Numbered from the stretch's first letter, positions 1 through 10,406 are shown. The stretch is 64,000 nucleotides of DNA from Flavobacteriales bacterium (GCA_023251095.1 JAHEZL010000015.1:49803-113802); one strand, 5' to 3'. Notes: generated by a model from the sequence alone, not told the origin. Translations and numbers: made by a program.

Positions 1-3000
1 ATGAAATCTCCGTAATCATCCAATCCGTCCCATGGAATAGGTGTAGGTTTATAACGATCAGCCACATCAATTGTTGTATTGATACTTTTTACCAGTTTTC
101 CCGAGATAGTAAATATCTGAATCTGCACATTCAGCGTTCCGCTTGGATAATTGTGTTCAAACCAGAATTCAGTACGCGTGGTAAAGGGATTAGGATAATT
201 CAGCACATGACTCAAAGCCAGTTTAGCGGAAGAAGCAACAATGAATTCTGTGTTTTTTTCAGAAGAATTATTGTTGACATCCCAAACTTTCAGCGTGAGT
301 TGGTGTTCTCCTTCGGCCAGTTTTTCCAGGGGGTAAGTGATTTTTCCTCTTTTGTAGCTGTCGAGATCGGCTTCGTAAAATGAATTTAAAATAATGGATT
401 CATTGCTTTGTTTATCAAGGGTGGCTACAATGTCATGTCCTATGTTATTTCCGGTAGTATTGATACCGCTTTCATCATAGAGCACGGCAAATATTTTCGG
501 ATTTTCATCGGTGAGTCCGCCAAAAACAAAACTGGAATCATTCATATATAAATCCACTTCAGGCCCCATATTATCGGCAGAACCGGTGGTATCACTTCCT
601 CCTATCAAGAAGTTTTCAAAAAATCCGCAGGCATCTTCCGACTCATTAGCGGCATAGTAGCTGATTTTTCCATTGCCATACTGATAGCTGATGTCTTTCG
701 GAACAATGAATTCAAAACTGAATAAACCATTGCTTACAGTTGCTTTTCCTTTATAGAGAATATTGCTTTGAACATTAAAGTTCATAGATCCTTTATTGAT
801 GTTGTTCAGCGTTTTCATTTGCTGTGCTTTGTCATAAACGGTAGGGTAAATGATGCCGTTGTATGCCGATAAAAACAAACCCTGACGATCGGTCATTTTC
901 CCTTCTATCTTCACTTTCATCAATGCTTTTATGGTATCGGCACCATTGCTTACCGGATGTAGATTGATAGCGGTGGTAATTATTTTTTCCTTTGGAAAGG
1001 CAAGTGTCAGCGCAGGATCTCCCATAAGAAAGAATTTTCTTTTGTTGTTGTAAGTTCCGTTGCCGGTAAGTGTTTTGGCCTCCTGAATAGCTTCTCCCAA
1101 AGTTGGTCGGGCGCCGCTATCTTTAAAGTTTACTTTGAAAAAGTTTTTTGTGAAATCAAGATTGGAAGATCCGTATACCAATCGTGTGGTGGTGAGCTGA
1201 CCAATGCCTCCGCCGTTTTCGTTGTTGAGCACATATTCTCCGGCAGCCACTCTTTGGGGATCATCAAAGCGACTGAATTCACAGGTAGCAGTAACAAAGA
1301 AAGGCAGGCGTGAAAAGTTGCTCCACTGATTGATTTGCTGAATGCCCAAAACTCTTTCATCGGCCCAGCCCGCTTCACCACCGTGTCCAACGTAGCTTAC
1401 AATCAGCGCACCTTTGTCCATGGTTTGTGTAATGGCTCTTTCCACATCAGGGTAGCGACCGCCTGCTGCAGAAGCTTGTTTTAAGTAGGCGTCAAAATAA
1501 ATTTTCTGATGGTTGTAATTGCTGTCGATGCTGCGCAACAGATCCGATAATATTTCAGAGCCCTGCACATGTTCGGCATAATCAAAATTTCCATTCGGAT
1601 CGCTGCCGTCATCGGCAATAAAAACAATTTGATTTCTCCAGTCTCCGAAAGCAGAATTGATGGACGGGGTTTCTTTGCTTTCAACAGCTACCTGCGAACC
1701 CTGTCCCGAATAAGTAATTATTTTATTTACAATTCCGTCGGCCTGAGCAAGGGTGGTAGTTGGAAAACGACCCACACCTATATCCACATTATCCGAAGAA
1801 TTAGGATCCATGTTTCCTTCATTGTCATCCAGAAATCCGAAATAATCATCAGTCGCATAAGAGGAAGTAGGATCAACGGATTCGCTGGATTCATAAACAG
1901 GAACAAAATCACCTGAGGCCACTTTGCTTTTGTAGTCGTAACTGCCGTCTCCAAACAATAAAAGATATTTTGGAAGTTCCTGAGGAGTTCCCGCATTTTT
2001 GTAAAAATAGCGCAGCATATTTCTAATGGCCGTTACATCTTTGGCTCCTGATGAAAATTCATTGTAAACCTGATTGGGCGTTACCACCAGCACATCGAGA
2101 TTGTTATAGGTTTTATGAAAATCGGCCAGTTTTTGAGCTGCAGTTAAAAATTCGGGGGCAGAAACCATCACATAATCAACAGTTCCTTTGCCATGAATAT
2201 CCTGGTTGGAAACTACTTCTACAAATGTTGGCGCAGGGAAGGAACTTCCTGAAAAAAGCAGATACTCTTTCAAGGTGTCGGCAGCTTGTTTGAAAGAAAT
2301 TTGTCCGCCTGAAAAATCATAGTCCTGTGTTTTAATATTGTTAATGTCAGTGACATCCCATAAAATTTCTGATCCGCTGCTCCCTGTAATTTGATATTGC
2401 ACAACATTGTTTTCCCCTATGGTTGCTGCATCGCGGAAGAGCATGGAATTTCCCGAGAGGGCAAGATTTCTTTTTACAATAACTTCCAGATAATTGAGCC
2501 AGGCTTCGGCTTCATTATTTCCGGAAGGCAGGTTGTAAGTCATTTTTATGGTAAAGGAAGAGGACGAAGGGGTGAAGGGGTTTGCGAAAGAATTTCTCAG
2601 CACCACATAAGGATCATCATAGCCTCCTGAAATGGGAGAAATACTAGTGATATTTGCGAAGGAAGAACCATTCACCTGAAGATTCATGGAAGATGTTTGT
2701 GTGGAACGAACAGCTACTTGTGTGTTCATTATCGCAGGAGTGCTGAGATCCATATTCGGAAAGGAAAAAAGAGGAGAAGATCTTTCATTGGTTACGATAT
2801 TGAACTGATCGCCAAACCACGTTTTCCCGGATTTGATAAAATTGTAATTGTCATTTTCCCAAAAGGAGTAATCATCGAATTTTGTTGCTGTGGAAGTTGT
2901 AATTCCTGCATTTTGTATTTGAGTAGCAACTCTTTTTCCCGCACCTAAATCAAAGGTGAGAAAGTAGTAAGCGGCATCAGAATAAACATTGAATTGGTGT

Positions 3001-3791
3001 GAGTATTTGTGTTGCACAGTGTCGTAAGTCCAGGTATGAGGGCCTCTGGCATAAAAAAGCACATAATCATTGTCGTTAAAAACCCCATCGCTTTCTCCAG
3101 CAACCATAATGGCATTTTCTTGTAAATCATCATGGGTAAATGTTTTAATCAGCTCAGGAAGCATTCCGCCTCCGTTGCCGTAAATGCGAATATTCTGAGG
3201 GTTGATGTTGGCAACATCTATATTGTTGTTTTTAAAAAAAGCTTTGTCTATTTTATACAATCCCGTAGCTGTTATTTTTATTTTATACCATTTCCCTGAT
3301 GCTAAAACACTTGAATTTCCTGATTTATAGGAGCTTTTCGATTTAAATGTTGCCGCTGAAAGAACAGCATTTTTTATTTCGAGATTAAAGGAGATTAGTT
3401 TTTCAATTGTACCGGAAGCATTTTTTCTAAGCCCGGCGATGTATACTTCAGCTACGCCATTTTTGCGATGTGTGCCTATTTGCTTTTTTATTACAAAAGA
3501 TTCGGGAATAGAAATATTGCCTAAAGATTTTGTTTCTGCGGGAGTTAAAACTTGTGTTTGGTCAACAGTAAATTCAACATCAAAAGAATTGAGTAATCCT
3601 GCAAACAATTGTGTTTGCTGAAAAAATGGCAAGTGGCCGAATTCACTCAGTTCAGTAACATTGTCGAAAGCCGAATTTTCTTTTCTTGCGTTCGGATCAA
3701 ACCATTTGTTGTTCCATACCAGATTTATTTCCGCCGAAAATGCAGCAGAAAAAAGAGTAAAAAACAATATGGCGGTTAATAGGTATCTCAT
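1..3791 (-). CDS. porU: PorU-family type IX secretion sortase, second copy (C-terminus beyond the window)
   Basis: The frame is open from the ATG at 3791 to the left edge of the window, over 1,260 codons, so the end is missing because of the window and not because the gene is broken. A signal peptide (start MRYLLTAILFF) is followed by a long beta-rich region and a gingipain-type C25 peptidase domain. The catalytic pair is visible: His803 in YVGHGGE and Cys837 in TATCEFSR. Near the edge the frame reads WDGLDDYGD, the FlgD-like C-terminal region. PorU is the outer-membrane-attached cysteine protease that removes the sorting domain of T9SS cargo and links the cargo to the surface. The gene starts 33 bases after the stop of the other porU and is probably cotranscribed with it. 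The two proteins align along their length but differ clearly. Which one is the main sortase cannot be told from sequence alone. Confidence 0.9.
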   Translation of the reverse strand, partial: MRYLLTAILFFTLFSAAFSAEINLVWNNKWFDPNARKENSAFDNVTELSEFGHLPFFQQTQLFAGLLNSFDVEFTVDQTQVLTPAETKSLGNISIPESFVIKKQIGTHRKNGVAEVYIAGLRKNASGTIEKLISFNLEIKNAVLSAATFKSKSSYKSGNSSVLASGKWYKIKITATGLYKIDKAFFKNNNIDVANINPQNIRIYGNGGGMLPELIKTFTHDDLQENAIMVAGESDGVFNDNDYVLFYARGPHTWTYDTVQHKYSHQFNVYSDAAYYFLTFDLGAGKRVATQIQNAGITTSTATKFDDYSFWENDNYNFIKSGKTWFGDQFNIVTNERSSPLFSFPNMDLSTPAIMNTQVAVRSTQTSSMNLQVNGSSFANITSISPISGGYDDPYVVLRNSFANPFTPSSSSFTIKMTYNLPSGNNEAEAWLNYLEVIVKRNLALSGNSMLFRDAATIGENNVVQYQITGSSGSEILWDVTDINNIKTQDYDFSGGQISFKQAADTLKEYLLFSGSSFPAPTFVEVVSNQDIHGKGTVDYVMVSAPEFLTAAQKLADFHKTYNNLDVLVVTPNQVYNEFSSGAKDVTAIRNMLRYFYKNAGTPQELPKYLLLFGDGSYDYKSKVASGDFVPVYESSESVDPTSSYATDDYFGFLDDNEGNMDPNSSDNVDIGVGRFPTTTLAQADGIVNKIITYSGQGSQVAVESKETPSINSAFGDWRNQIVFIADDGSDPNGNFDYAEHVQGSEILSDLLRSIDSNYNHQKIYFDAYLKQASAAGGRYPDVERAITQTMDKGALIVSYVGHGGEAGWADERVLGIQQINQWSNFSRLPFFVTATCEFSRFDDPQRVAAGEYVLNNENGGGIGQLTTTRLVYGSSNLDFTKNFFKVNFKDSGARPTLGEAIQEAKTLTGNGTYNNKRKFFLMGDPALTLAFPKEKIITTAINLHPVSNGADTIKALMKVKIEGKMTDRQGLFLSAYNGIIYPTVYDKAQQMKTLNNINKGSMNFNVQSNILYKGKATVSNGLFSFEFIVPKDISYQYGNGKISYYAANESEDACGFFENFLIGGSDTTGSADNMGPEVDLYMNDSSFVFGGLTDENPKIFAVLYDESGINTTGNNIGHDIVATLDKQSNESIILNSFYEADLDSYKRGKITYPLEKLAEGEHQLTLKVWDVNNNSSEKNTEFIVASSAKLALSHVLNYPNPFTTRTEFWFEHNYPSGTLNVQIQIFTISGKLVKSINTTIDVADRYKPTPIPWDGLDDYGDF

Positions 3792-3824
3792 TAAATTCAA
3801 GTTCCAAACGGCTTTGCGAAGATA

Positions 3825-6800
3825 TTATTTTAATATCACGAGTTTTTCAAAAACGTTGTCGGAAGTTCCGTTTTCACTGCGCACTTTAATTTTATAAATG
3901 TAAACGCCCCTTCCGATGGCGTCACCATAGTCATCCAATCCGTCCCATTCCAGCGGCCCCACTCTTTTGCTGTCGGCATAAACCGATTCTATTATTGTTT
4001 TTATGAGTTTACCGGAAACAGTAAAAATCTGTACCGTGACCTCTAAATTTTTTCCAATCTGATTGTGTTCGAAGTAAAATCCTGTTCGGGTAGTGAAGGG
4101 GTTGGGATAATTCAAAACATGTTCCAGTGCGGTGTTTGCATTGGTTGAAACAATAAATTCGGTATAGCCTCGCGATGAGTTATCGTAAGTATCCCACACT
4201 TTAACTTCTATGGTATGCTTGCCTTCGCTGAGGTTTTCGAGTTGGTATTGTACTTTTCCTGCCTGGTAGTTGTTGAGTGCAGGTTCATAATTGGCCGCCA
4301 GCTCAATAACGTGTGCAGTGTTATTGTCGATAATTGCCGACAGGTCATGTCCGATGTCGCCCGTCATTAAATTAATCCCGCTGGAATCAAATAGATTTAC
4401 GATCATCAGCGGAGAAGAATTTGTAGTGCTTCCGGTGACGAAGGAAGAATCATTCATGAAGATGGAAAGTTCCGGACCGCTGATATCGGTGGCGGCTTTA
4501 TCAAAAGTACCGCCTACAATCATGGTTTTGTTATTTCCCTGTGCATCAATGCCTGCATTGTTGTATGCATACAGGCTAATTTTTCCATTGCCATAAGAGG
4601 ATGCAATATCTTTCGGCACTAAAAACTCAAAACTAAAATCGCCTTGTTTTACCGAAGCACTGCCTTTGAAAAGAATGTTTTGCTGAAGAGTGAAATCATA
4701 GCCGCTTGCTCCGGGATCGTTACCAAGAGTGCTGTAATCCACAGCTTTGTCGAAAATTTTTGGATAAACAGTTCCGTTGAACCAGCTTAATTTATTGCCT
4801 GCCGTGTCGGTGACACTTCCGTTGATTTTAATTTTCATGAGTGCCTTCAATGTATCTGTAGCCGAATTGTCGTAGGTACTTATGATGCTGTTCAGTTTAA
4901 TGTCCTGTTTAGGCATGGCCATGCGCATGGCAGGATCTCCCAGAAGCGTGAAATTGCGATCATTTGTTCCTCCGTTGTTAACCACTTTGGTAGTTTTAAA
5001 TATATCTCCAAGACGGGTTTTATAGCCGGCGGGTTGGCTGAAGGCAACGTTATAAAATGTTTTATTTAAGTTGAAGTTGGGAGTAGAAAAAACTAGTCGG
5101 ACCGTAGAAAGCAGGGCAATTGCCCCTCCGTTCGGATTAAGGAAAAGCAGCTCTCCGGCAGAGGTTCTGTTGGTAAGATCATAACGACTGAATTCACAGG
5201 TGGCCGTTACGAATAAAGGCATTTTTATTCCGTTGCTGAGTCCGATAATATCAGCCGTTTGAAACACCCCTTCACCGGTTAACCCGTCTTCACCGCCATG
5301 TCCGGTATAGTTCACCAGAAAAACGCCATCGTTGATTTTGTTTTTTATTGCTTCATTGGCATCGGGATATTTATCGCCTTCTGCTGTATGCGTTTGTTTG
5401 AAAGCATCTATGTATATTTTGTCTACATTATATTGTGGTTGCTCATTCTCCACTTTCACGGCAAGCTGGTTGGCCTGATTTAAATGGATGTTATAATCTT
5501 CATCATCGGCGATGAATAAAGCCTCGTTGCGCCAGGAAGTAAAAAGCTGCTCTTTCTTTTCCTCATAAGAGGAATTTGATCCGTCAAAATAATTGCAGTA
5601 AGCCAGCATTTTATCTACCAGATTTTTAGCTTCCTCTTTTGTTTTAGTGGGAAAACGGCCGATACCGATATCTAAAAGATCAGCATCATAAGTTCCCCAG
5701 GTTCCTTCATTGTTATCCAGCAAACCGAAAAAATCATCGGAAGTATAAGAAGCAGTGCTTTTGGTAGAATTGAGAGATTGATAAGTAGGAATGAAGTTTT
5801 TACTGCCTTTCAAAATGTTTTTGTAGTCATAGGTGCCATCGCCAAAGAGCAGCAAATATTTTGGCACTTCATAGGGAGTGGCTGCTTTGTCGTAAAGCAT
5901 TTTCATAAAATCGCGAAGTGCAACAATATCCTGAACACCGCCTGAAAATTCATTAAAAACCTCATTGATGTCCACCAGATTTACACTTAGAGAATCAATG
6001 TTTTGGTGAAAATCGGCCAGTCTTTTCGCTTCGCTCCAAAATTCAAGCGGAGCAACTATCGTCAAATCAGTGGGGTCCAGTGCATGTAAATTCTGATTTT
6101 TAATTTTTCCGCAATAATCCGGTACTGTAGCGCTTGCAGGATCAAACAAAACAAATTCCCTTAAAGAATCTGCATCTGCAGTAAAAACGACAGAGTCGCC
6201 TGCAAAGGAATTAGTATGAATTTTAGCGGAAGTAAAATTTGTGATTTCCCAAAGCAATAAATTATTTGTAGCGGCACTTATTTTATAATGTGCGGTATTC
6301 CCAATGCCCAGAACATCATGGTTTCTAAAGAAAAGCGGACTTCCTTTGTAATTTAATTTTCTTTTGGCCGACACTTCAATATAGTTGATCCATCCTTCCG
6401 AAAAAGCATCGGGAGCATTCAGCCGCACATCAATATTTATAGTGTCTTTGTCGGCGATAGCGGAGAAATTGGACATTTTATTTTTAGCAATATCATCCGT
6501 GGAATTGCCCGAGATGAAAGGAATATATAAGGGAGCTGCACTTACTCCATTGCTTGAAATGATGAAATTGCTTCCGTTGTTATTGGTGCTTTTTGCAAAT
6601 AAATGAGTGTTGATATTGATGGTAGAAAGCGGTACAATATCGGGAAAAATAAAGGGGAAGGATTGATTGCCGCTTCCCAGAAAATGATTGCCCAACCATA
6701 GTCTTCCGCTGGCCAATAAGTTCTCTTCGTCCTTTTCATGAAAGAGGTGTTCATCAAAGGAAGTAAGATATTGATTGTAGGGAAGCGCTGATTCAGTCTG

Positions 6801-7625
6801 GGTTAAAAACGGTTTTGGAGAGTCGGGATTGATGGTAAGGAAATAATAAACCGAGTCAGTATAGAGATTATAATTGTGGGTGTATGTTGTGGTAAGCGTA
6901 TCGTATTTCCACAGATGAGGACCTTCTGCGTAAAATAAAATATAATCCCCGTTGTCGAAAAAGCCATTGCCATTGTCTACTCTTTGTACAGCCAATTCCG
7001 GAAGATCGTCGTACCTGCTTTCGCTGTTGGCATAGGGCAGCATTTTCCCGCCGCGACTGTGAATTTTAATGTAATCTAAAGAAGTAATGCTGCTGATATC
7101 TATTCCTGCATTTTGTATAGCGGCGTAATCAATTTTATAAATTCCGCTTTGGGCAACGCTCCATTTGTACCAGTTTCCTGAATTCAGCGCGGATTGGCTG
7201 GCGGAGTAATAATTGCCTGTGCTTTTCTTTTTGGAAGTTGAAATGACCTCAATGCTATAATCGAAAGATTGAATTCTTTGGATTTCCCCGCTTTGATTTT
7301 TAAAAAGCGGAAAAACAGAAACCGATACTACTGTTCTTTTTGAAGAAGTCCCTTTTTGATATTTCCATTGAAAAGAGGAAGGGAGGTTTTTATAATTTAT
7401 TTTCTGATTTCCCAAAGGAGAAGAAACAACATTATTGATGTTAACCCTTAGGGAATCTACTGTTTCAGTAAAAGTGACCGATTCATTGTGAAAGGCAATT
7501 TCAAAGTTTTCCTCGTCTTGAAAAATCAACGAGTCCGAATTTATTTCCGCATGATAATTTTGCGCGGCAAGGTTGGATGCGCACAAAATCAGTAGGGAAT
7601 AAAGGATATATGAAATTCGTCTCAC
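3825..7625 (-). CDS. porU: Type IX secretion system sortase PorU
   Basis: A protein of 1,266 residues with a GTG start at 7625, chosen because it gives a clean signal peptide (MRRISYILYSLLILCASNLAAQ). The C25 peptidase domain carries His776 (YTGHGGEDG) and Cys810 (TATCEFSRYD), 34 residues apart exactly as in the neighbouring copy. A short Ig/FlgD-like module ends in WDGLDDYGDAIGRGVYIYK. The family cleaves C-terminal sorting signals from T9SS cargo at the outer membrane. The gene is first in a two-gene porU operon and is divergent from porP/sprF and gldJ, an association known from gliding Bacteroidota. No porV is visible, and it may lie beyond the left edge. I found no convincing TAnnTTTG promoter immediately upstream. 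Confidence 0.95.
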   Translation of the reverse strand: MRRISYILYSLLILCASNLAAQNYHAEINSDSLIFQDEENFEIAFHNESVTFTETVDSLRVNINNVVSSPLGNQKINYKNLPSSFQWKYQKGTSSKRTVVSVSVFPLFKNQSGEIQRIQSFDYSIEVISTSKKKSTGNYYSASQSALNSGNWYKWSVAQSGIYKIDYAAIQNAGIDISSITSLDYIKIHSRGGKMLPYANSESRYDDLPELAVQRVDNGNGFFDNGDYILFYAEGPHLWKYDTLTTTYTHNYNLYTDSVYYFLTINPDSPKPFLTQTESALPYNQYLTSFDEHLFHEKDEENLLASGRLWLGNHFLGSGNQSFPFIFPDIVPLSTININTHLFAKSTNNNGSNFIISSNGVSAAPLYIPFISGNSTDDIAKNKMSNFSAIADKDTINIDVRLNAPDAFSEGWINYIEVSAKRKLNYKGSPLFFRNHDVLGIGNTAHYKISAATNNLLLWEITNFTSAKIHTNSFAGDSVVFTADADSLREFVLFDPASATVPDYCGKIKNQNLHALDPTDLTIVAPLEFWSEAKRLADFHQNIDSLSVNLVDINEVFNEFSGGVQDIVALRDFMKMLYDKAATPYEVPKYLLLFGDGTYDYKNILKGSKNFIPTYQSLNSTKSTASYTSDDFFGLLDNNEGTWGTYDADLLDIGIGRFPTKTKEEAKNLVDKMLAYCNYFDGSNSSYEEKKEQLFTSWRNEALFIADDEDYNIHLNQANQLAVKVENEQPQYNVDKIYIDAFKQTHTAEGDKYPDANEAIKNKINDGVFLVNYTGHGGEDGLTGEGVFQTADIIGLSNGIKMPLFVTATCEFSRYDLTNRTSAGELLFLNPNGGAIALLSTVRLVFSTPNFNLNKTFYNVAFSQPAGYKTRLGDIFKTTKVVNNGGTNDRNFTLLGDPAMRMAMPKQDIKLNSIISTYDNSATDTLKALMKIKINGSVTDTAGNKLSWFNGTVYPKIFDKAVDYSTLGNDPGASGYDFTLQQNILFKGSASVKQGDFSFEFLVPKDIASSYGNGKISLYAYNNAGIDAQGNNKTMIVGGTFDKAATDISGPELSIFMNDSSFVTGSTTNSSPLMIVNLFDSSGINLMTGDIGHDLSAIIDNNTAHVIELAANYEPALNNYQAGKVQYQLENLSEGKHTIEVKVWDTYDNSSRGYTEFIVSTNANTALEHVLNYPNPFTTRTGFYFEHNQIGKNLEVTVQIFTVSGKLIKTIIESVYADSKRVGPLEWDGLDDYGDAIGRGVYIYKIKVRSENGTSDNVFEKLVILK

Positions 7626-7748
7626 GGATATAAAGTAACTATTTTCCTACGGGAATCGTAAATTTATTTCTGCCAAAAAGCATATTAAAACGTTGATTGT
7701 AAAAAAAATATTGTTACCTTTTGACTTCCTATCATTATATTAGGGTAT

Positions 7749-7756
7749 TAGGTTTG
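7749..7756 (+). promoter_or_regulatory. Possible -7 element for porP-gldJ
   Basis: TAGGTTTG fits the Bacteroidota -7 consensus TAnnTTTG and lies 47 bases before the chosen ATG at 7804. The nearest TTG (7721-7723) is 25 bases upstream, longer than the usual 19-21, so this is weak. Confidence 0.3.
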
Positions 7757-7803
7757 TAAAAATAATTTGTATAATTGTGCCTGTGGAAAGTAAAACTATC
7801 GTA

Positions 7804-8790
7804 ATGTTTAGTAAGCTGGGCGTGCTAACGCTATTGATTATTCTAAGCGAATTAGTCAACCCAACGCTTGCCTCTGCTCAGGATCCTGAGTTTACCCAAT
7901 TTTATGCTAACCCATTATATCTGAATCCTGCCATGGCAGGAACGAACAGATGTCCCCGGTTTATTTCGAATTACAGAAATCAATGGCCTGCTATTTCAGG
8001 AACCTTTGTAACATATAGTGCTTCTTATGATCAACACGTAGATATCCTATCAGGTGGAATCGGGGTGTTGGTTACTCAGGACCGTGCCGGTGAAGGAACT
8101 TTAAATACTTTAAATGCGAGTTTAATTTACTCTTACCATTTAGCGGTTACCAAGTCTTTCTCCATTAAAGTAGGATTTCAAGGGACTTTCCATCAAAAAT
8201 CTGTGGACTGGAGCAAACTGACTTTTGGAGATATGATTGACGCGAAATATGGTTTTATTCTTAAAACCAATGAAGTTCAGCCAAGCACAACAGTATCCAC
8301 TGTGGATTTTTCTGCAGGGATCTTAGGATACAGCAAATCATTCTTTATAGGTGGAGCAGTGTCTCACATCCTTGAACCAAACGAAAGTTTTTTTGGAAAC
8401 AGCAGCCCGCTGCCAATGAAGTTTACCGGTCACGCCGGAGCGGTAATTCCAATCGGCCCGCCGCAAAAAGGTAAAAACAGAGGAGTGCCGCAAAGCTCAA
8501 TTTCTCCTAACGTTCTCTTTAGAATGCAAAAAGATTTTCAACAATTAAATTTAGGGATATATGTTACCAAAGGACCTATAGTGGGTGGTATCTGGTACAG
8601 AAACTCTGATTCTTTTATCTTATTGGTAGGTATTCAACAAGGCTTTTTTAAATTTGGCTACAGTTACGACGTAACGGTTTCAAAATTAAGCAATGCCACA
8701 GCAGGTTCTCATGAAATTTCACTGGCTTTGATGTTTGACTGTAAACCGAGAACAAAAAAATTCAGACCATTGAGTTGTCCGTCATTTTAA
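7804..8790 (+). CDS. porP: Type IX secretion system membrane protein PorP/SprF
   Basis: The family is recognisable from the mature N-terminus QDPEFTQFYANPLYLNPA and the following NYRNQWPA, both hallmarks of PorP/SprF. It is an outer-membrane beta-barrel protein of about 300 residues that works with the T9SS, and SprF is needed for secretion of the gliding adhesin SprB in Flavobacterium. The frame opens at a GTG at 7777, but I chose the ATG at 7804 because it puts a normal signal peptide (MFSKLGVLTLLIILSELVNP) at the start, giving 328 residues. The gene lies 25 bases before gldJ in the same direction, so the two are probably one transcript. The last residues (RPLSCPSF) are unremarkable. Confidence 0.93.
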   Translation: MFSKLGVLTLLIILSELVNPTLASAQDPEFTQFYANPLYLNPAMAGTNRCPRFISNYRNQWPAISGTFVTYSASYDQHVDILSGGIGVLVTQDRAGEGTLNTLNASLIYSYHLAVTKSFSIKVGFQGTFHQKSVDWSKLTFGDMIDAKYGFILKTNEVQPSTTVSTVDFSAGILGYSKSFFIGGAVSHILEPNESFFGNSSPLPMKFTGHAGAVIPIGPPQKGKNRGVPQSSISPNVLFRMQKDFQQLNLGIYVTKGPIVGGIWYRNSDSFILLVGIQQGFFKFGYSYDVTVSKLSNATAGSHEISLALMFDCKPRTKKFRPLSCPSF

Positions 8791-8815
8791 ACTTGAATTA
8801 TTAATAAATAAATAT

Positions 8816-10336
8816 ATGAACCCAAAGTTGCATTTAAAATCAGGTAGTGTTTGTGCGATAGCAGCCATTGCTTTATTCTATGGTTGCGGGAAAGATGTAT
8901 CCAACACAACAGGTTGGAACAATAACGATCCCAAAAATGGTGGTTTTGAAGTTCAACCTTATGGAGAACAGGAAACAGGTCCCGGCCTTATTCTGGTTGA
9001 AGGAGGTAGATTCACAATGGGTCAGAACGAACAGGATGTAATGTATGAATGGGATAGCAAACCGAGAACAATGTCGGTTTCTTCTTTCTACATGGATGAA
9101 ACAGAAATCAGAAACATCGACTGGAGAGAGTATGTTTACTGGTTGAACCGTGTTTACGGACAAAGTTATCCTGAGGTGCCTAAAAAAGCCCTTCCTGATA
9201 CATTGGCTTGGAGAGACGAGTTGGCTTACAACGAAGAATATGTAGACTGGTACTACAGACACCCCGCTTATAACGAATATCCGGTGGTGGGTGTAAACTG
9301 GTTGCAGGCAACTGATTATTGTATCTGGAGAACCGACAGGGTGAATGAAATGATCATGATCAGAGAAGGTATTTTGAAAGTGAATCCGAATCAACAGGAT
9401 GACGATAACTTTAATACAGAAGCTTATTTGAACGGACAATACGTTGGAGAGGTAAAAGGAGATTTAGTTAACCTTGACCCCAACACCGGTGGATTCAGAA
9501 AAGTAATGAGAGAAGATGGTATCATTCTTCCGAAATACCGTCTCCCGACAGAAGCTGAGTGGGAATATGCCGCTATCGGTTTAATCGGAAATACAATTGA
9601 TGAACGTATCATCGACCGTAGAGTTTATCCTTGGAATGGTCACTGGGTACGTAACAAAGATGATAAATGGCAAGGAGAAATGATGGCCAACATCATGAGA
9701 GGAAAAGGAGATATGATGGGGGTTGCCAGCAAATTAAATGATGCTGCCGATATCACCGCTCCTGTTCGTTCTTTTTGGCCGAATGACTACGGATTATATC
9801 ACATGGCAGGTAACGTATCGGAATGGGTAATGGATGTTTATCGTCCTTTAACTTTAGAAGACGGAAATGAATTCAGATCCTTCAGAGGAAATGTATTTAA
9901 AACTTTACAGGAAGATGCAAGTGAGCCGGATGTTTTGGCTGAAAAAGACAGCTTGGGTCACATGGTATACAGAGAGGTTGATGTTGAAAAGGACAACCTT
10001 GCTCAAAGAAGAAACTACAAGAGATCAAATAACATCGACTTCCTTGATGGTGATTTCACTTCTTCAGTATACTTTACCGACGAAGGTTATAAAGATGCTG
10101 CAAAACAAAATAAGCTGATGTATGAAAATGCAGCGCCAACAGTAGAAGGTCATTCATTGATGTCACAAAGAACAAGAGTATACAAAGGTGGATCTTGGAA
10201 AGACAGAACTTACTGGATGGTACCGGGAACAAGAAGATATCTGGATGAAGATCAGTCAACTGATTGCATCGGATTCAGATGTGCGATGCACAGAGTTGGA
10301 AGTCCGACACCATTCGGAAACGACAATGGCAAATAA
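8816..10336 (+). CDS. gldJ: Gliding motility lipoprotein GldJ
   Basis: A 506-residue lipoprotein with a lipobox ending at Cys24 (LFYGC). After it comes the GldJ signature TTGWNNNDPKNGGFE and a formylglycine-generating-enzyme/sulfatase-modifying-factor fold (EGGRFTMGQNEQD, YRLPTEAEWEYAA, MAGNVSEWVMD, VYKGGSWKDR, GFRCAMHR). GldJ is an outer-membrane lipoprotein of the gliding/T9SS apparatus, related to GldK, and is thought to be structural and not enzymatic. The inserted region around residues 360-440 is longer than in plain FGE proteins. The gene is cotranscribed with porP and sits opposite porU, as in other gliding Bacteroidota. A strong terminator follows, separating it from murF. Confidence 0.93.
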   Translation: MNPKLHLKSGSVCAIAAIALFYGCGKDVSNTTGWNNNDPKNGGFEVQPYGEQETGPGLILVEGGRFTMGQNEQDVMYEWDSKPRTMSVSSFYMDETEIRNIDWREYVYWLNRVYGQSYPEVPKKALPDTLAWRDELAYNEEYVDWYYRHPAYNEYPVVGVNWLQATDYCIWRTDRVNEMIMIREGILKVNPNQQDDDNFNTEAYLNGQYVGEVKGDLVNLDPNTGGFRKVMREDGIILPKYRLPTEAEWEYAAIGLIGNTIDERIIDRRVYPWNGHWVRNKDDKWQGEMMANIMRGKGDMMGVASKLNDAADITAPVRSFWPNDYGLYHMAGNVSEWVMDVYRPLTLEDGNEFRSFRGNVFKTLQEDASEPDVLAEKDSLGHMVYREVDVEKDNLAQRRNYKRSNNIDFLDGDFTSSVYFTDEGYKDAAKQNKLMYENAAPTVEGHSLMSQRTRVYKGGSWKDRTYWMVPGTRRYLDEDQSTDCIGFRCAMHRVGSPTPFGNDNGK

Positions 10337-10360
10337 TAAATAATAAAAATATTAACGCTA

Positions 10361-10400
10361 AAAATCCCTCAGCAACACTGCAGAGGGATTTTTTTTATTT
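10361..10400 (+). terminator. Intrinsic terminator after gldJ
   Basis: AATCCCTC at 10363-10370 pairs with GAGGGATT at 10383-10390 across a 12-base loop and is followed at once by a T-rich tract. It ends the porP-gldJ transcript 7 bases before the murF ATG. Confidence 0.85.
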
Positions 10401-10406
10401 TGTTTT

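Noticed and set aside
1..3791. Possible pseudogene, because only short complete reading frames are visible in this stretch
   Set aside because: Translating from the ATG at 3791 gives one uninterrupted frame to the window edge with an intact active site; it only lacks a stop codon inside the window.
8873..9439. 188-codon open frame on the minus strand
   Set aside because: It lies wholly antisense to gldJ, whose motifs are intact, and has no start context or recognisable product.
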